Counted from the first letter of the stretch, positions 54,586 through 64,000 are shown. The stretch: 64,000 nt of DNA from Candidatus Aenigmatarchaeota archaeon (GCA_016180965.1 JACPAF010000002.1:208529-272528); one strand, 5' to 3'. A program made the numbers and translations. Notes: generated from the sequence alone by a model not told the origin.

Positions 54586-55854
54586 ATGTATGAAATAATC
54601 GTTGGACGCAGCCAAGATGATTTGAAAAAATACGGCTCCCTTGGAACGGCGTACATAGGAAAACACATAGTAGGGCTGGGCGAGGACGCGCACATGACCA
54701 GCAAGATACTTCTCGATTTGGTCAGGCCTCACGTAATGCTGATATGCGGTAAGAGAGGAACAGGAAAATCGTATAGTTTGGGCGTAATTGCTGAGGAGAT
54801 AGCCGCGTTACCAGAAGATTTGAAGAAAAACTTGGCCGTAATAATTATCGATCCCATGGGCATCTACTGGTCAATGAAAAACCCGAATGAAAAGGATTCC
54901 GAATTATTGCGCAAATGGGAATTAAAACCGAAAGGCATTGATATCAATTTGTTCATACCTGCGGGCAAAGCCAAAGAATATGAAATGTCGGGAATACTGT
55001 GGGATAACACAATATCGCTGCCTGCGGGCGAATTTTCTGCAGAAGACTGGGCCCTGACTTTCAAAATAGAACCGTTCGGCGACGAGGGCATCCTTCTGGG
55101 AAGGGTGATTAAACGTTTGAAAGATCGGGAAAATGCGTACAACATCAAGGACGTAATTAACGAGATAGAATCGGACAACAGGGCGGACCAGAAGCACAAA
55201 GATGCGCTGAAAGGCTTGTTTGAAAGCGCCGATTCTTGGGGAATATTCGGAAAAGAAAAAATATCGCTTGACGAGATGTTTAAACCGGGCTCCATATCAG
55301 TTATAGATATTTCGCATTACGAGGGCTGGGCAGTCAAAAATTTGTTTGTCGGCCTCATATCCAAAAAAATATATCAAGCCCGCCTACTGGCAAGGAAGGG
55401 AGAAGAAGCCAAATCCATGGTGGGCGAGGACAAATCCGAATTACCTATGATCTGGTTAATGATGGATGAGGCGCACCAATTCTTACCGAATGACTCTAAA
55501 ACAACTTCATCGGAAGCATTGCTGACACTTGTTAAACTGGGACGCGAACCTGGAATTTCAACAATGTTCGTCACACAGCAGCCCTATAAACTTCATCCGG
55601 ACGCGTTATCGCAAACGGACGTCGTGCTGTCCCACAGGTTAACGTCGCAACAGGATGTTAAAGCGTTAGAAACTGTTATGCAGACCTACCTTCTTGACAA
55701 CATACAGAAGAGTTTGGATGAATTGCCCAGATGGAAAGGAACCGCGATAATATTGGACGACAATTCCGAAAAATTATACGGCATGGTCGTACCACCGCGC
55801 GCAAGCTGGCACGCCGGCGGGAGCCCGATAGCGATCCAGGAGCAAAACACCTAA
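54586..55854 (+). CDS. HerA-like/DUF87 family ATPase
   Basis: VMLICGKRGTGKSYSLGVIAEEIA; IWLMMDEAHQFLP; GREPGISTMFVTQQP. Confidence 0.87.
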   Translation: MYEIIVGRSQDDLKKYGSLGTAYIGKHIVGLGEDAHMTSKILLDLVRPHVMLICGKRGTGKSYSLGVIAEEIAALPEDLKKNLAVIIIDPMGIYWSMKNPNEKDSELLRKWELKPKGIDINLFIPAGKAKEYEMSGILWDNTISLPAGEFSAEDWALTFKIEPFGDEGILLGRVIKRLKDRENAYNIKDVINEIESDNRADQKHKDALKGLFESADSWGIFGKEKISLDEMFKPGSISVIDISHYEGWAVKNLFVGLISKKIYQARLLARKGEEAKSMVGEDKSELPMIWLMMDEAHQFLPNDSKTTSSEALLTLVKLGREPGISTMFVTQQPYKLHPDALSQTDVVLSHRLTSQQDVKALETVMQTYLLDNIQKSLDELPRWKGTAIILDDNSEKLYGMVVPPRASWHAGGSPIAIQEQNT

Positions 55855-55904
55855 CGGATCCGCGTATCAGTAAAGCACATTAATCTGCTGGCTGAATCTA
55901 TTTT

Positions 55905-57464
55905 GTGCCATACATAGAGCATCCTTTAATTAAACCCAATTCGATCGAATCGCGTGTATACCAGGAAAAAATACTCGCCACGGCTATAAACAAAAACACT
56001 TTAGTCGTATTGCCAACAGGCCTTGGAAAAACAGCATTGTCTGCCATGGTTGTCGCGCACACATTACAAAATAGACCCGACAAAAGAATTTTATTTCTTG
56101 CTCCCACAAGGCCTCTGGTAAACCAGCACAAAAAATCATTTGAAAAATTCTTCAACCTCCCCGACAAGGAAATGGAAGCTATAACAGGTTTCATAGACCC
56201 AATTGACCGTGAGTTTCTTTACAGAAAAAAAATAATTTTCGCAACTCCGCAAGTTGTTAAAAATGACATTGTCAATGGATCTATAGACATGGAAAATTTT
56301 TCGCTCCTAATACTGGACGAAGTCCACAGGGCGCGCGGAGCTTACGCTTATTCTGGAATCGCGCAACAATTTTTGCAAAAATCTAACAAAGGGCGCATAC
56401 TCGCGCTAACCGCGTCGCCGGGCTCGTCGAAAGAAAAAATAAACCAGATGTGCGCGGAGCTGGGAATAGAAGCGGTCGAAATAAGATTAGAAACCGACGC
56501 GGATGTGGCGCCTTACGTAAAGGAAAAGGAAGTCGAATGGGTGTTCGTTGAATTGCCCAAGGATTTTGAAGAGATACGCGGCATACTGAAAAATTATATA
56601 GAAAAAAGGGCAAAAAAAATCGGCATTATTCCCGGCAACATGTCAAAAGGCAGATTAATAGAATTGCAAAGGCAGATGCAAGACCGCATAAGGCGCGGGG
56701 ACAAATCCGCGTTCCATGCGGTTTCAACAATAGCGGAATTGCTCAAGGTCGAACATGCGCTGGAAATGGTTGAGAGCCAAGGAATATCGGCTTTGACAAG
56801 CTATATGAGAAAAATGGCTGCAGATGCGGAAGAAGGAAAAACACGCGCAGTGAAGAGGATAATGGAAGACGATGAAATCAAACTTTGCGTAAAAAAAGCG
56901 GATGCGTTATTGGAAAGCGGTGTTGAACATCCCAAGATGGGCGAGCTGGTAAAAATAATCGGAAAAATATTAATTCAGGACAAGGAAGCAAAGGTAATAA
57001 TATTTTCGAATTACAGGAACACGGTCATACAGATATTCCGTGCGCTGGAAAAAACTGAAGGCGCCAGGCCTATATCGTTTATCGGCCAGTCCACAAGAAA
57101 CGATTACGATGAAGGGTTAACGCAAACGGAACAGGCTAAGAGGCTCGAATTATTCAGAAGCGGACATTACAACTGCTTAATCGGGACGTCAATATCCGAA
57201 GAGGGGCTGGACATACCCGCGGTTGATGTCGCGATTTTTTACGAGCCGATAGCGTCGGAGATACGCTCGATACAGCGCAGGGGACGGGTCGGCAGGAGCG
57301 TAAAAGGAAAGATATTTGTACTCATAGCGCAAAACACCAGGGACGAAGCATATTACTGGTCTGCACACCACAAGGAAAGAAGGATGAAGACAATACTTAC
57401 AAGGATGCAAGGAAAAGATCTAAATTACGGGAGGGGTCTCAACAAGTGGGCCAAAAATTCCTAA
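55905..57464 (+). CDS. Hef-type SF2 helicase (helicase part only)
   Basis: LVVLPTGLGKTALSAMVV, LILDEVHRARG, GTSISEEGLDIPAVDVAIFYEPIASEIRSIQRRGRVGR. Confidence 0.9.
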   Translation: MPYIEHPLIKPNSIESRVYQEKILATAINKNTLVVLPTGLGKTALSAMVVAHTLQNRPDKRILFLAPTRPLVNQHKKSFEKFFNLPDKEMEAITGFIDPIDREFLYRKKIIFATPQVVKNDIVNGSIDMENFSLLILDEVHRARGAYAYSGIAQQFLQKSNKGRILALTASPGSSKEKINQMCAELGIEAVEIRLETDADVAPYVKEKEVEWVFVELPKDFEEIRGILKNYIEKRAKKIGIIPGNMSKGRLIELQRQMQDRIRRGDKSAFHAVSTIAELLKVEHALEMVESQGISALTSYMRKMAADAEEGKTRAVKRIMEDDEIKLCVKKADALLESGVEHPKMGELVKIIGKILIQDKEAKVIIFSNYRNTVIQIFRALEKTEGARPISFIGQSTRNDYDEGLTQTEQAKRLELFRSGHYNCLIGTSISEEGLDIPAVDVAIFYEPIASEIRSIQRRGRVGRSVKGKIFVLIAQNTRDEAYYWSAHHKERRMKTILTRMQGKDLNYGRGLNKWAKNS

Positions 57465-58108
57465 CAAATGAAATCACCATAATTGTTGACAACAGGGAAA
57501 CAGCGGATATGGACAAGCTTCTGGAGTCGTACGGGGCGCGGGTAATTTTGAGAAAACTCGAGGTCGGGGATTACATACTTTCTGACAGGGTTGCTGCGGA
57601 AAGAAAAACCACGGAAGATTTTCTTAATTCCATCAAAGACGGCCGGCTGTTCGAACAGTTAACGGAATTAAACAGGAATTTTGATTCGCCCATTTTGATT
57701 CTGGAAGGCAACGGCATTTTTTCGCGCAGTAAGATGCACCCAAACTCAATTAGGGGCGCCATAGCCAGCATCGTCACCGATTATAAAATCCCAATACTTC
57801 CGTCCACAGGCGCTGAAGAGACTGCGGCTCAGATGTTCTGGATCGCAAAACGGGAGCAGGAAGACGGGAAAAAATCGGTTAGTATCAGGGCCAAGAAAAA
57901 AATTGAGACGCTAAAAGAAAAACAAGCTTACATATTGGCCGGACTGCCTGGGGTTTCCAACGTGACCGCGGAAAGGCTGTTAAGGCATTTCGGCTCCCCG
58001 AAAAAAGTTTTCAACGCTTCCGTAGAAGATTTAATCGAAGTGGAAGGCGTGGGAGAAAAGACCGCAAAAATCATAAAATCTGTGATCGAATCGGAACATG
58101 ATGATTGA
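57446..58108 (+). CDS. XPF/ERCC4-family nuclease with HhH tail (Hef nuclease part; GTG start)
   Basis: IIVDNRETA, VGDYILSDRVAAERKTTEDFLNSI, LAGLPGVSNVTAERLLRHFGSPKKVFNASVEDLIEVEGVGEKTAKII. Confidence 0.9.
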   Translation: MGQKFLTNEITIIVDNRETADMDKLLESYGARVILRKLEVGDYILSDRVAAERKTTEDFLNSIKDGRLFEQLTELNRNFDSPILILEGNGIFSRSKMHPNSIRGAIASIVTDYKIPILPSTGAEETAAQMFWIAKREQEDGKKSVSIRAKKKIETLKEKQAYILAGLPGVSNVTAERLLRHFGSPKKVFNASVEDLIEVEGVGEKTAKIIKSVIESEHDD

Positions 58109-58658
58109 AATGAGTAAACTTAAGCTCAGCAAGGAGCAGAGCAGGCTATGGTACGTGTTTGTTTTCCTAGTCAGGATAATGCTGCTCTCAATACCGCTTT
58201 ACGTGATTTTATGGGCAAATCCAAGTATGGAGTTCATCCAATACGCTGTGAGAGACAGCGCAATTCTAGCTGCGAATTTGATCGGGATAGAAACTAAAAC
58301 TGACGGTTTCTATATCAACTTGAACACGGTCGACGGGCCGGTAAGCATAGACATAGGCGCGGATTGCACGGGCTGGAAATCGGCCATTGCCTACTTAGCG
58401 CTCGTTTTAGCCGTACCGAGAGTGAAGAATAAAAAAAGGCTGGTGGCCATGGTGGGAATACCCATAATATATGCGGTCAACATCGGGCGCATAGTTTTCC
58501 TCCTTTGGGCAGCGGTTAACATGGGTTTCGGTTATTTCCGCGTTTTCCACGAATACCTGTGGAAATTGGGCATGTCTCTGGCTGTGATTGCGGTATGGTA
58601 TGTCTGGCTAACCAAAAAAGCGGGCAAAATCAAGCCTGAAAAGTTTATATCATACTAA
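58098..58658 (+). CDS. Archaeosortase/exosortase family protein
   Basis: Multi-TM; GADCTGWKSAIAYLALVLAVP (Cys), AVNIGRIVFLL (Arg), VFHEYLWKLG (His). Confidence 0.83.
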   Translation: MMIEMSKLKLSKEQSRLWYVFVFLVRIMLLSIPLYVILWANPSMEFIQYAVRDSAILAANLIGIETKTDGFYINLNTVDGPVSIDIGADCTGWKSAIAYLALVLAVPRVKNKKRLVAMVGIPIIYAVNIGRIVFLLWAAVNMGFGYFRVFHEYLWKLGMSLAVIAVWYVWLTKKAGKIKPEKFISY

Positions 58659-58674
58659 AAAGAAACTTTATTTA

Positions 58675-60153
58675 ATGCCAGAGATGATGATGAGTTCTCA
58701 GGAAGACCCCAAGATAAAGATTCTAGAAGACAAGCTTTCCGAATTGGAGGATTACCAATTACTGAATAAGCTGGACGTCATAGCGATAAAAGACCAGATC
58801 GAACATATTGAAAAGCTTTCCGAAGCTCTAACCCCGGAGACGCAACAAAGGCTGGCTTGGGTCGAACAGATAACGAAAAGTGACAAGTTCCAGTCCATAG
58901 AAAAACTTATTGACGAAGTCCATAACATCGAAACTGCGCTGGAGCAGGCGAAAACAGGATTGAGCGCGGACCAGATCGAAAACCTGAAAAATGAGGTTGC
59001 CAACAAGGTTTCACAGGATGTCGCATCGTTAAAACAAAAACTTGAAACAACGCCCGCGGGAAAGGTCGCAGTGCCTGTTGCAACGCAGTTTGATTCGAGC
59101 GGACTGGAAAATGAAATAAACGAACTGAAATCTAAAATCGCAAGGATGGAAAATTCAGAATTATCCGGCAGCGCAAATAATAACAAAAAATTCTCCGAAT
59201 TACAAAACAAGATGGATAATAACCAGCAAGGCCTGACATCGGCGGACAGGGAAAACATGTTACAGGAATTCGATGCAAGACTGCGAGCGAGCGAAAATAA
59301 GATTTACGCTGAGTTGAGGTCCTCATTACAATCTTCTAACAACTCCGCTAATGACGGGTTAAAAATAGACAAAGCCGCTATAGAAGACGTCCGGAAATTG
59401 ACTGAGGGTGTGAAAACTGAAATTGAAGATGAGCTAAATGCCAAATTTGCAGATCTTGAAACCAGGATAAAACCGATGGAAAGCTATCCGGATTTCCGCA
59501 ACGAATTAAAAGCTGAAGTTGACAAGATCAGCGATTTCACGATGCGCGACCTCAACCAAAAAATGAACCTTTTGCAGGAAGCGATTTCAAAATCCGGGAT
59601 GGACGAAACGAAACGCGAGATATACGAAGATTTCCACAAGTTCAAGATCTCCATAATAGACCAAATATCAAAAAGCGCAGACGATGTTGAAGCGAAGGTT
59701 ATGCCACAGATAAACACGTGGCGCGCGGATGCGGAGAAAGCTCTCCAAAATAACAAGGACGCGTACACGGAATTGGTCAAATTCAAGATCTCGACAATGG
59801 ATGAGATGAACAAGAAAACAAAGGAAATAAAAGAATCCGTGATGATCCAGGTTCCTGCAGAAATACATTCGATGCGCGCAGACGTCGACAATAAGATGCA
59901 AAAATTCGAGGAACAGATCTCCGAAATAAAGATGCTAAAAACCGACATCGAGGATTTCCGCAAAAAACTTGAACGTTCGAAAGTAGGAGAATTGGACAAA
60001 TTGGCGGGCGATGTCGAACGCGTCAAAGCCAGATCGGAATGGTTAGAAGACGAGTTACTGAAAAAAGACATTACTTCGATAAATGAAAGGCTTGACGAGT
60101 TAGAGACGGAAATTCAAAAAACAAGAGCCATGATGCCGATCGTTTTGGAGTAA
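58675..60153 (+). CDS. Long coiled-coil protein (492 aa)
   Basis: Extended heptad-rich, Lys/Glu-rich sequence; no enzymatic motif seen. Confidence 0.75.
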   Translation: MPEMMMSSQEDPKIKILEDKLSELEDYQLLNKLDVIAIKDQIEHIEKLSEALTPETQQRLAWVEQITKSDKFQSIEKLIDEVHNIETALEQAKTGLSADQIENLKNEVANKVSQDVASLKQKLETTPAGKVAVPVATQFDSSGLENEINELKSKIARMENSELSGSANNNKKFSELQNKMDNNQQGLTSADRENMLQEFDARLRASENKIYAELRSSLQSSNNSANDGLKIDKAAIEDVRKLTEGVKTEIEDELNAKFADLETRIKPMESYPDFRNELKAEVDKISDFTMRDLNQKMNLLQEAISKSGMDETKREIYEDFHKFKISIIDQISKSADDVEAKVMPQINTWRADAEKALQNNKDAYTELVKFKISTMDEMNKKTKEIKESVMIQVPAEIHSMRADVDNKMQKFEEQISEIKMLKTDIEDFRKKLERSKVGELDKLAGDVERVKARSEWLEDELLKKDITSINERLDELETEIQKTRAMMPIVLE

Positions 60154-60155
60154 TT

Positions 60156-61022
60156 TTAACTGCCAATTATTTTAAGCACCCAATAAATGGCGTCGCCATA
60201 AACTAGTGTGAAAATAAATGCTATTAAAAATACCGGCGTGAAACGGACGCCTTCCTTGATTTTTATATAACCGCCTTTTGCGCGCAATTTTTTTATCATT
60301 TCAGGATCCGGCATCCTAAGAAGTTTTGCGGAAACGGGTATGTCCCCGAAACGCAGCTTTGAAGCGGGTATTTTTTTTACAAATATCTTCTTGTCTATCA
60401 GTTTTACGTATCTCCACAGGAAAATTAACAATATGGAATAAACGATAAAACCTGCGGGCACGGATAGCAGAGCCGCGTTAATAGCCACGTTAAAGCTTTT
60501 AGCCATCATGTATGTAGCGCCGAATGCGAATGTTGAAATTAAAAATATGCTTAAAAATAATTTACGCGCGTTTTTTGACAGGTCTTTTTTCAGGTCTGTG
60601 AAAATCCACTTATTCCTGAATCCAATGGCAAATGCGTAAACGATCATGTAAATCCCGCCGAAAAGGAAGACGTTTGAAATTAACATCAAAGGGAGCGGAA
60701 GAAAATAGGTTGGGTTGAATAAACTTGTTTTCAGGGGAAATAAAAATCCCAGAGCGCCGAGTATGTAAGCATCGCCGTCGGCCCAGGTGCCCAGGAAATA
60801 TAAAATATAACCTATCCCGAACAAAAGCAAGCCGTTGATTATGGAGCCTGTGAATATTGTAAAATCGTTAATTACCAATGCCTCGGCCAGTTTTATCAAA
60901 ACTGATGAAACCATTATCGCGTAAGGAACCCAGTCGGGAAATTCCGTCGTCTTCAGGTCCTTGTAGCCGGTGTACGCGAAGCCCAACGATCCTACGAGCA
61001 TCAGGAGTATGTCGAACATCAA
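60156..61022 (-). CDS. Prepilin/preflagellin peptidase-like membrane protein (GxGD-type, A24)
   Basis: AYTGYKDLKTTEFPDWVPYAIM; LGTWADGDAYILGALGFLFP; multiple TM segments. Confidence 0.7.
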   Translation of the reverse strand: MMFDILLMLVGSLGFAYTGYKDLKTTEFPDWVPYAIMVSSVLIKLAEALVINDFTIFTGSIINGLLLFGIGYILYFLGTWADGDAYILGALGFLFPLKTSLFNPTYFLPLPLMLISNVFLFGGIYMIVYAFAIGFRNKWIFTDLKKDLSKNARKLFLSIFLISTFAFGATYMMAKSFNVAINAALLSVPAGFIVYSILLIFLWRYVKLIDKKIFVKKIPASKLRFGDIPVSAKLLRMPDPEMIKKLRAKGGYIKIKEGVRFTPVFLIAFIFTLVYGDAIYWVLKIIGS

Positions 61023-61068
61023 GATAAATTGTACGCATGAAATTAAAAGCTTGGGAACTAAATAGAGT

Positions 61069-62106
61069 TTAACCGAATGTGAAGGTATAAAGCATCAAAC
61101 TGCCCGTCGCATTTATCTCGACTAGATGCTTGCCGGAGGCGCCGGAACTAACGATGTTGTATAGCCGGAAGCCGTCGATGTTTATCGTGTTTTTATTAAT
61201 TATATCCGAGCCCGCATCCTTCTGTGCGCCATCGACGAGAATTTCCAATGTCGCGTTGCCGCCCGCGACTATGTTGACGGATTTGGCGGTGTAAATTAAT
61301 CTTACAGCTCCTGCATCACTTTTCAATTCTGCGTTATCGCCGTTGATTTTCCATGAGCCTTCCAGATATGCGACATTGTCCTGCGTCACATGGACCGGCT
61401 TGTAATCGACGACTTTTTCTGGCTGCAACCCTTCCGCGTTCCCGATGTTCTGGCGCGCAAAATTATAGCCGAAATATATTTCCGGCGTCTGTATGAAGCC
61501 CGGTTGCACACCGCTTACATTTGTTGTAATTAACGACGTTAAAGAAGAGTTTGCCTCCACTAGGAGTTTTTGTATAATTTTTTCCGTCTCTTCATAACCG
61601 CCTTCCCCGATATGGTCGTAGCGGATAAATCCTTTCGCGTCCACGATATATTTGCGCGGCCAATAATTGTTATTGTAATTGCCCCATGTCACATAATCGT
61701 TATCCATGGCAACAGCATATTTTATGCCGTTTTTGTCCACGAAATTTTTCACGTTGTCATAATTTTTTTCAAAATCAAACTCTGGCGTATGCACACCAAT
61801 GATTACCAAACCTTTGTCGGCGTAAGCTTCTTGCCAAGCTTTTATGTAAGGCAAAGTTCGAATGCAGTTTATGCAACTGTAGGTCCAGAAATCGACCAAT
61901 ACGACTTTGCCGCGCAAGCCGGATATGTTTAACGGCTGCGAATTAATCCAGTTTGATATGCCCCCGATCTCGGGCGCTTTCTGCATATTCGAGGTTCCGC
62001 CGTAGGAAATACCATTAATCAGGCCGGGGCCGAAAACAAAAACCAATATAATTGACACTGACAACAAAACCAATAAAATGTTGTTTTTTATCCAGTCAAG
62101 CTCCAT
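61069..62106 (-). CDS. Thioredoxin-like TlpA/DipZ-type membrane-anchored protein (start moved to ATG 62106)
   Basis: VVLVDFWTYSCINCIRTLPYIKAWQEAYADKGLVIIGVHTPEFDFE (CxxC). Confidence 0.88.
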   Translation of the reverse strand: MELDWIKNNILLVLLSVSIILVFVFGPGLINGISYGGTSNMQKAPEIGGISNWINSQPLNISGLRGKVVLVDFWTYSCINCIRTLPYIKAWQEAYADKGLVIIGVHTPEFDFEKNYDNVKNFVDKNGIKYAVAMDNDYVTWGNYNNNYWPRKYIVDAKGFIRYDHIGEGGYEETEKIIQKLLVEANSSLTSLITTNVSGVQPGFIQTPEIYFGYNFARQNIGNAEGLQPEKVVDYKPVHVTQDNVAYLEGSWKINGDNAELKSDAGAVRLIYTAKSVNIVAGGNATLEILVDGAQKDAGSDIINKNTINIDGFRLYNIVSSGASGKHLVEINATGSLMLYTFTFG

Positions 62107-62110
62107 TAAA

Positions 62111-62827
62111 TCAACCCTTGGACAAAATGCCGGCGGGAAGGGCCAAATTTGCAAAAGCCGACAGTTGGTTAGTAAACACCAAAAATCCTATCATTATCAG
62201 AAATATTCCCGCCAAAACATTGAAATATTTCATAATATTGCCGGAATTTTTTATCAGTTCGGAAGCGCGGCCCGTAAACAACCCGACAAGCAGGAAAGGC
62301 ATGCCCAGGCCCAGCGAATATGAGATTAACAGGTACGATGCGTCTAAAGGCTGGGCTATTGCTAGGGCGAGGACGGCGCCCAGTATGGCTCCAATGCAAG
62401 GAGTCCAGCCGGCCGCGAAGGCGGCGCCGAAAATAAACGAAGTTAGATACCTGTATTTGGTGGCTTTTGCCCGGATCTTATGTTCCTTGTCAAGGAACGG
62501 GATTTTTATGAAACCAAGAATGTAAAGACCGAACGCTATGACAACCAATCCGCCGATGCGGCCAAGCCAGATCCTGAAATCGTAAGCGACGCCGGAAAAT
62601 ACCGTGCCTATCAATACGCCCAGAATTGAAAACACGGCGGAAAAACCGAAAACGAAAAACAACGAATTTAAAAATACGGCCGACCTGTTATAATTCTTCG
62701 ATTTCAAATTGTCCGCGCTTACACCGGACATGTAAGCGATAAACGCGGGAACAAGGGGAAGTATGCAAGGCGATGCGAATGACAGTACGCCTGCGACAAA
62801 TGCTATGAATATCGTTATCTCGGACAT
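62111..62827 (-). CDS. CcdA/DsbD-like thiol-disulfide transmembrane transporter
   Basis: GVLSFASPCILPLVPAFIAYMSG; AAFAAGWTPCIGAILGAVLALA; coupled to TlpA-like gene. Confidence 0.9.
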   Translation of the reverse strand: MSEITIFIAFVAGVLSFASPCILPLVPAFIAYMSGVSADNLKSKNYNRSAVFLNSLFFVFGFSAVFSILGVLIGTVFSGVAYDFRIWLGRIGGLVVIAFGLYILGFIKIPFLDKEHKIRAKATKYRYLTSFIFGAAFAAGWTPCIGAILGAVLALAIAQPLDASYLLISYSLGLGMPFLLVGLFTGRASELIKNSGNIMKYFNVLAGIFLIMIGFLVFTNQLSAFANLALPAGILSKG

Positions 62828-62929
62828 TATGTGACCTGTTATATTTGATTTTCCCGCATATTTATCATTCTATAGGTGTATGCTGTTTATTTCTTATAAG
62901 GAACCGAAATTTGTTTTACAGGTAATTAA

Positions 62930-64000
62930 ATGGTCAATCTCGATGATACGATAAGCTTAGTCATATTCGTAACCTTTTTTGCGATGTCGATTACATATTT
63001 TTCCAACATCAACAAACCTGACAGGATAGAGCTGGAATCGCTTGCGGGAAACATAGCTGATAAGCTTCTCACACCGGGATACTTAACGTGGAACATAACG
63101 AAAACGGGAGTTTTCATAAATGCGACTTCGGCGCAGGTCCTGTATCCGATTGATATTTACATGCCTTTTCCTAGCCAGGCCAAACCCAATTCTGTGCGTG
63201 CGAGATATTACAACAACGGCAAGGATGTGGGTTTCGTCTATGCGAACACTTCAACGGGCGAGTTTGTTATGCTGGCCAATTTAAGCGCGGGCAAAAACCT
63301 TTTTGAAATATTTTACAGCGACACAGACGCTTCGGCTGTTTCGATAAATTCGGACTTAAGCGCAAACGGGCTGTTATTTCACAACAGCCAGATTACAGGC
63401 GAACTCTCATCGGCAGGCGATTTTGTTTCAGTCAGTTACAACGGGGGGGACAATGAATGGGTGAACGATATGTTATTTATAGGATCGACCCGCTACCAGG
63501 CAAGCTCGCACACAACCTCGATTACACCGATCAGAATAAGCTACGATTTTACCAACGGGTCGGCAACGAAAACTTTCAAAATTTACGCATTCAACCCGAT
63601 AGTCCGAGTCAACATTTCTTCGGCCGGTTACACGTGGAATTCAAGGTTTTCTACGACGATAAACAGGACATTCGCAAACATCGACATGCTAATGAACGGT
63701 TCCAATTCTCAGGTCTTCTCAGGCGTTACGGATTTTGTCGACATGTACACGTCTCCGGATGCTGTTGGCATATCATTTTCCGATAAAAATATGAACGCAA
63801 AAATTTACGATGCGCCTTCATACCGGGAGTTAAACATATCCAACAACACGGCAAGCAGTTACGAGCTGTATTACCACTATGGCTCATATGTGAATGGAAA
63901 ACCGTACAACGACCTGCGAATATTGCCGAGCACGACTCAGCTAACCGTGGATTTGATATCCGGAATAAAGGCTTCCAAAATAAACGATTTAAACGGGACT
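62930..64000 (+). CDS. Membrane-anchored extracellular protein, incomplete at window end
   Basis: Manual translation: MVNLDDTISLVIFVTFFAMSITYFSNINKPDRIELESLAGNIADKLL..., open for 357 codons to the edge; N-terminal hydrophobic helix, Asn/Ser/Thr-rich beta-type ectodomain. Confidence 0.8.
   Translation, partial: MVNLDDTISLVIFVTFFAMSITYFSNINKPDRIELESLAGNIADKLLTPGYLTWNITKTGVFINATSAQVLYPIDIYMPFPSQAKPNSVRARYYNNGKDVGFVYANTSTGEFVMLANLSAGKNLFEIFYSDTDASAVSINSDLSANGLLFHNSQITGELSSAGDFVSVSYNGGDNEWVNDMLFIGSTRYQASSHTTSITPIRISYDFTNGSATKTFKIYAFNPIVRVNISSAGYTWNSRFSTTINRTFANIDMLMNGSNSQVFSGVTDFVDMYTSPDAVGISFSDKNMNAKIYDAPSYRELNISNNTASSYELYYHYGSYVNGKPYNDLRILPSTTQLTVDLISGIKASKINDLNGT

Noticed and set aside
59484-60071. 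195-aa minus-strand ORF opposite the coiled-coil gene
   Set aside because: Ser/Phe/Leu-rich reverse complement of a Lys/Glu/Asp-rich coiled coil; no support.
1-64000. CRISPR array, IS element, integrase or prophage
   Set aside because: No regularly spaced direct repeats, transposase, integrase or phage structural genes were recognised.

Overview
The window is a gene-dense archaeal chromosome segment (archaeal informational genes, TATA-type promoters, mostly leaderless-looking starts). The lineage cannot be fixed without a search; it is probably an uncultivated DPANN- or euryarchaeal-type genome. Housekeeping content: exosome Rrp42 (partial), eL43, RpoP, prefoldin beta, SepF, FttA/aCPSF1, proteasome PsmA and PsmB, ProS, nurA-herA-mre11-rad50, gatD-gatE, Nre, glmS-glmM-glmU, MTAP, SahH, RNase P Pop5 and Rpp30, eL15, SRP RNA, PyrG, and Hef split into two genes. 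Accessory features that stand out: (1) five adjacent same-strand uncharacterised ORFs (1988-4886) that look like divergent members of one undescribed family. (2) A palindrome-rich element between proS and a CsaA-like gene (13877-13976). A related palindromic sequence sits in frame inside a membrane-acyltransferase-like gene (46919-46962). (3) A polyamine operon joining SpeD/SpeE to carboxynorspermidine dehydrogenase and decarboxylase, preceded by three ATTTTTTCCC-type repeats. (4) A coupled P-loop kinase / C39-like protease / APH-like kinase operon. (5) An MtnA-like protein with Gly at the position of the catalytic Cys, diverging from sahH around one shared TATA-like motif. (6) An HTH regulator fused to an S-layer-like domain with an EF-hand-like loop, a LamG domain inside a pilin-like protein, and an archaeosortase-like protein. 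No CRISPR array, tRNA, IS element or prophage was recognised. All assignments are by eye from sequence motifs; no searches were run.
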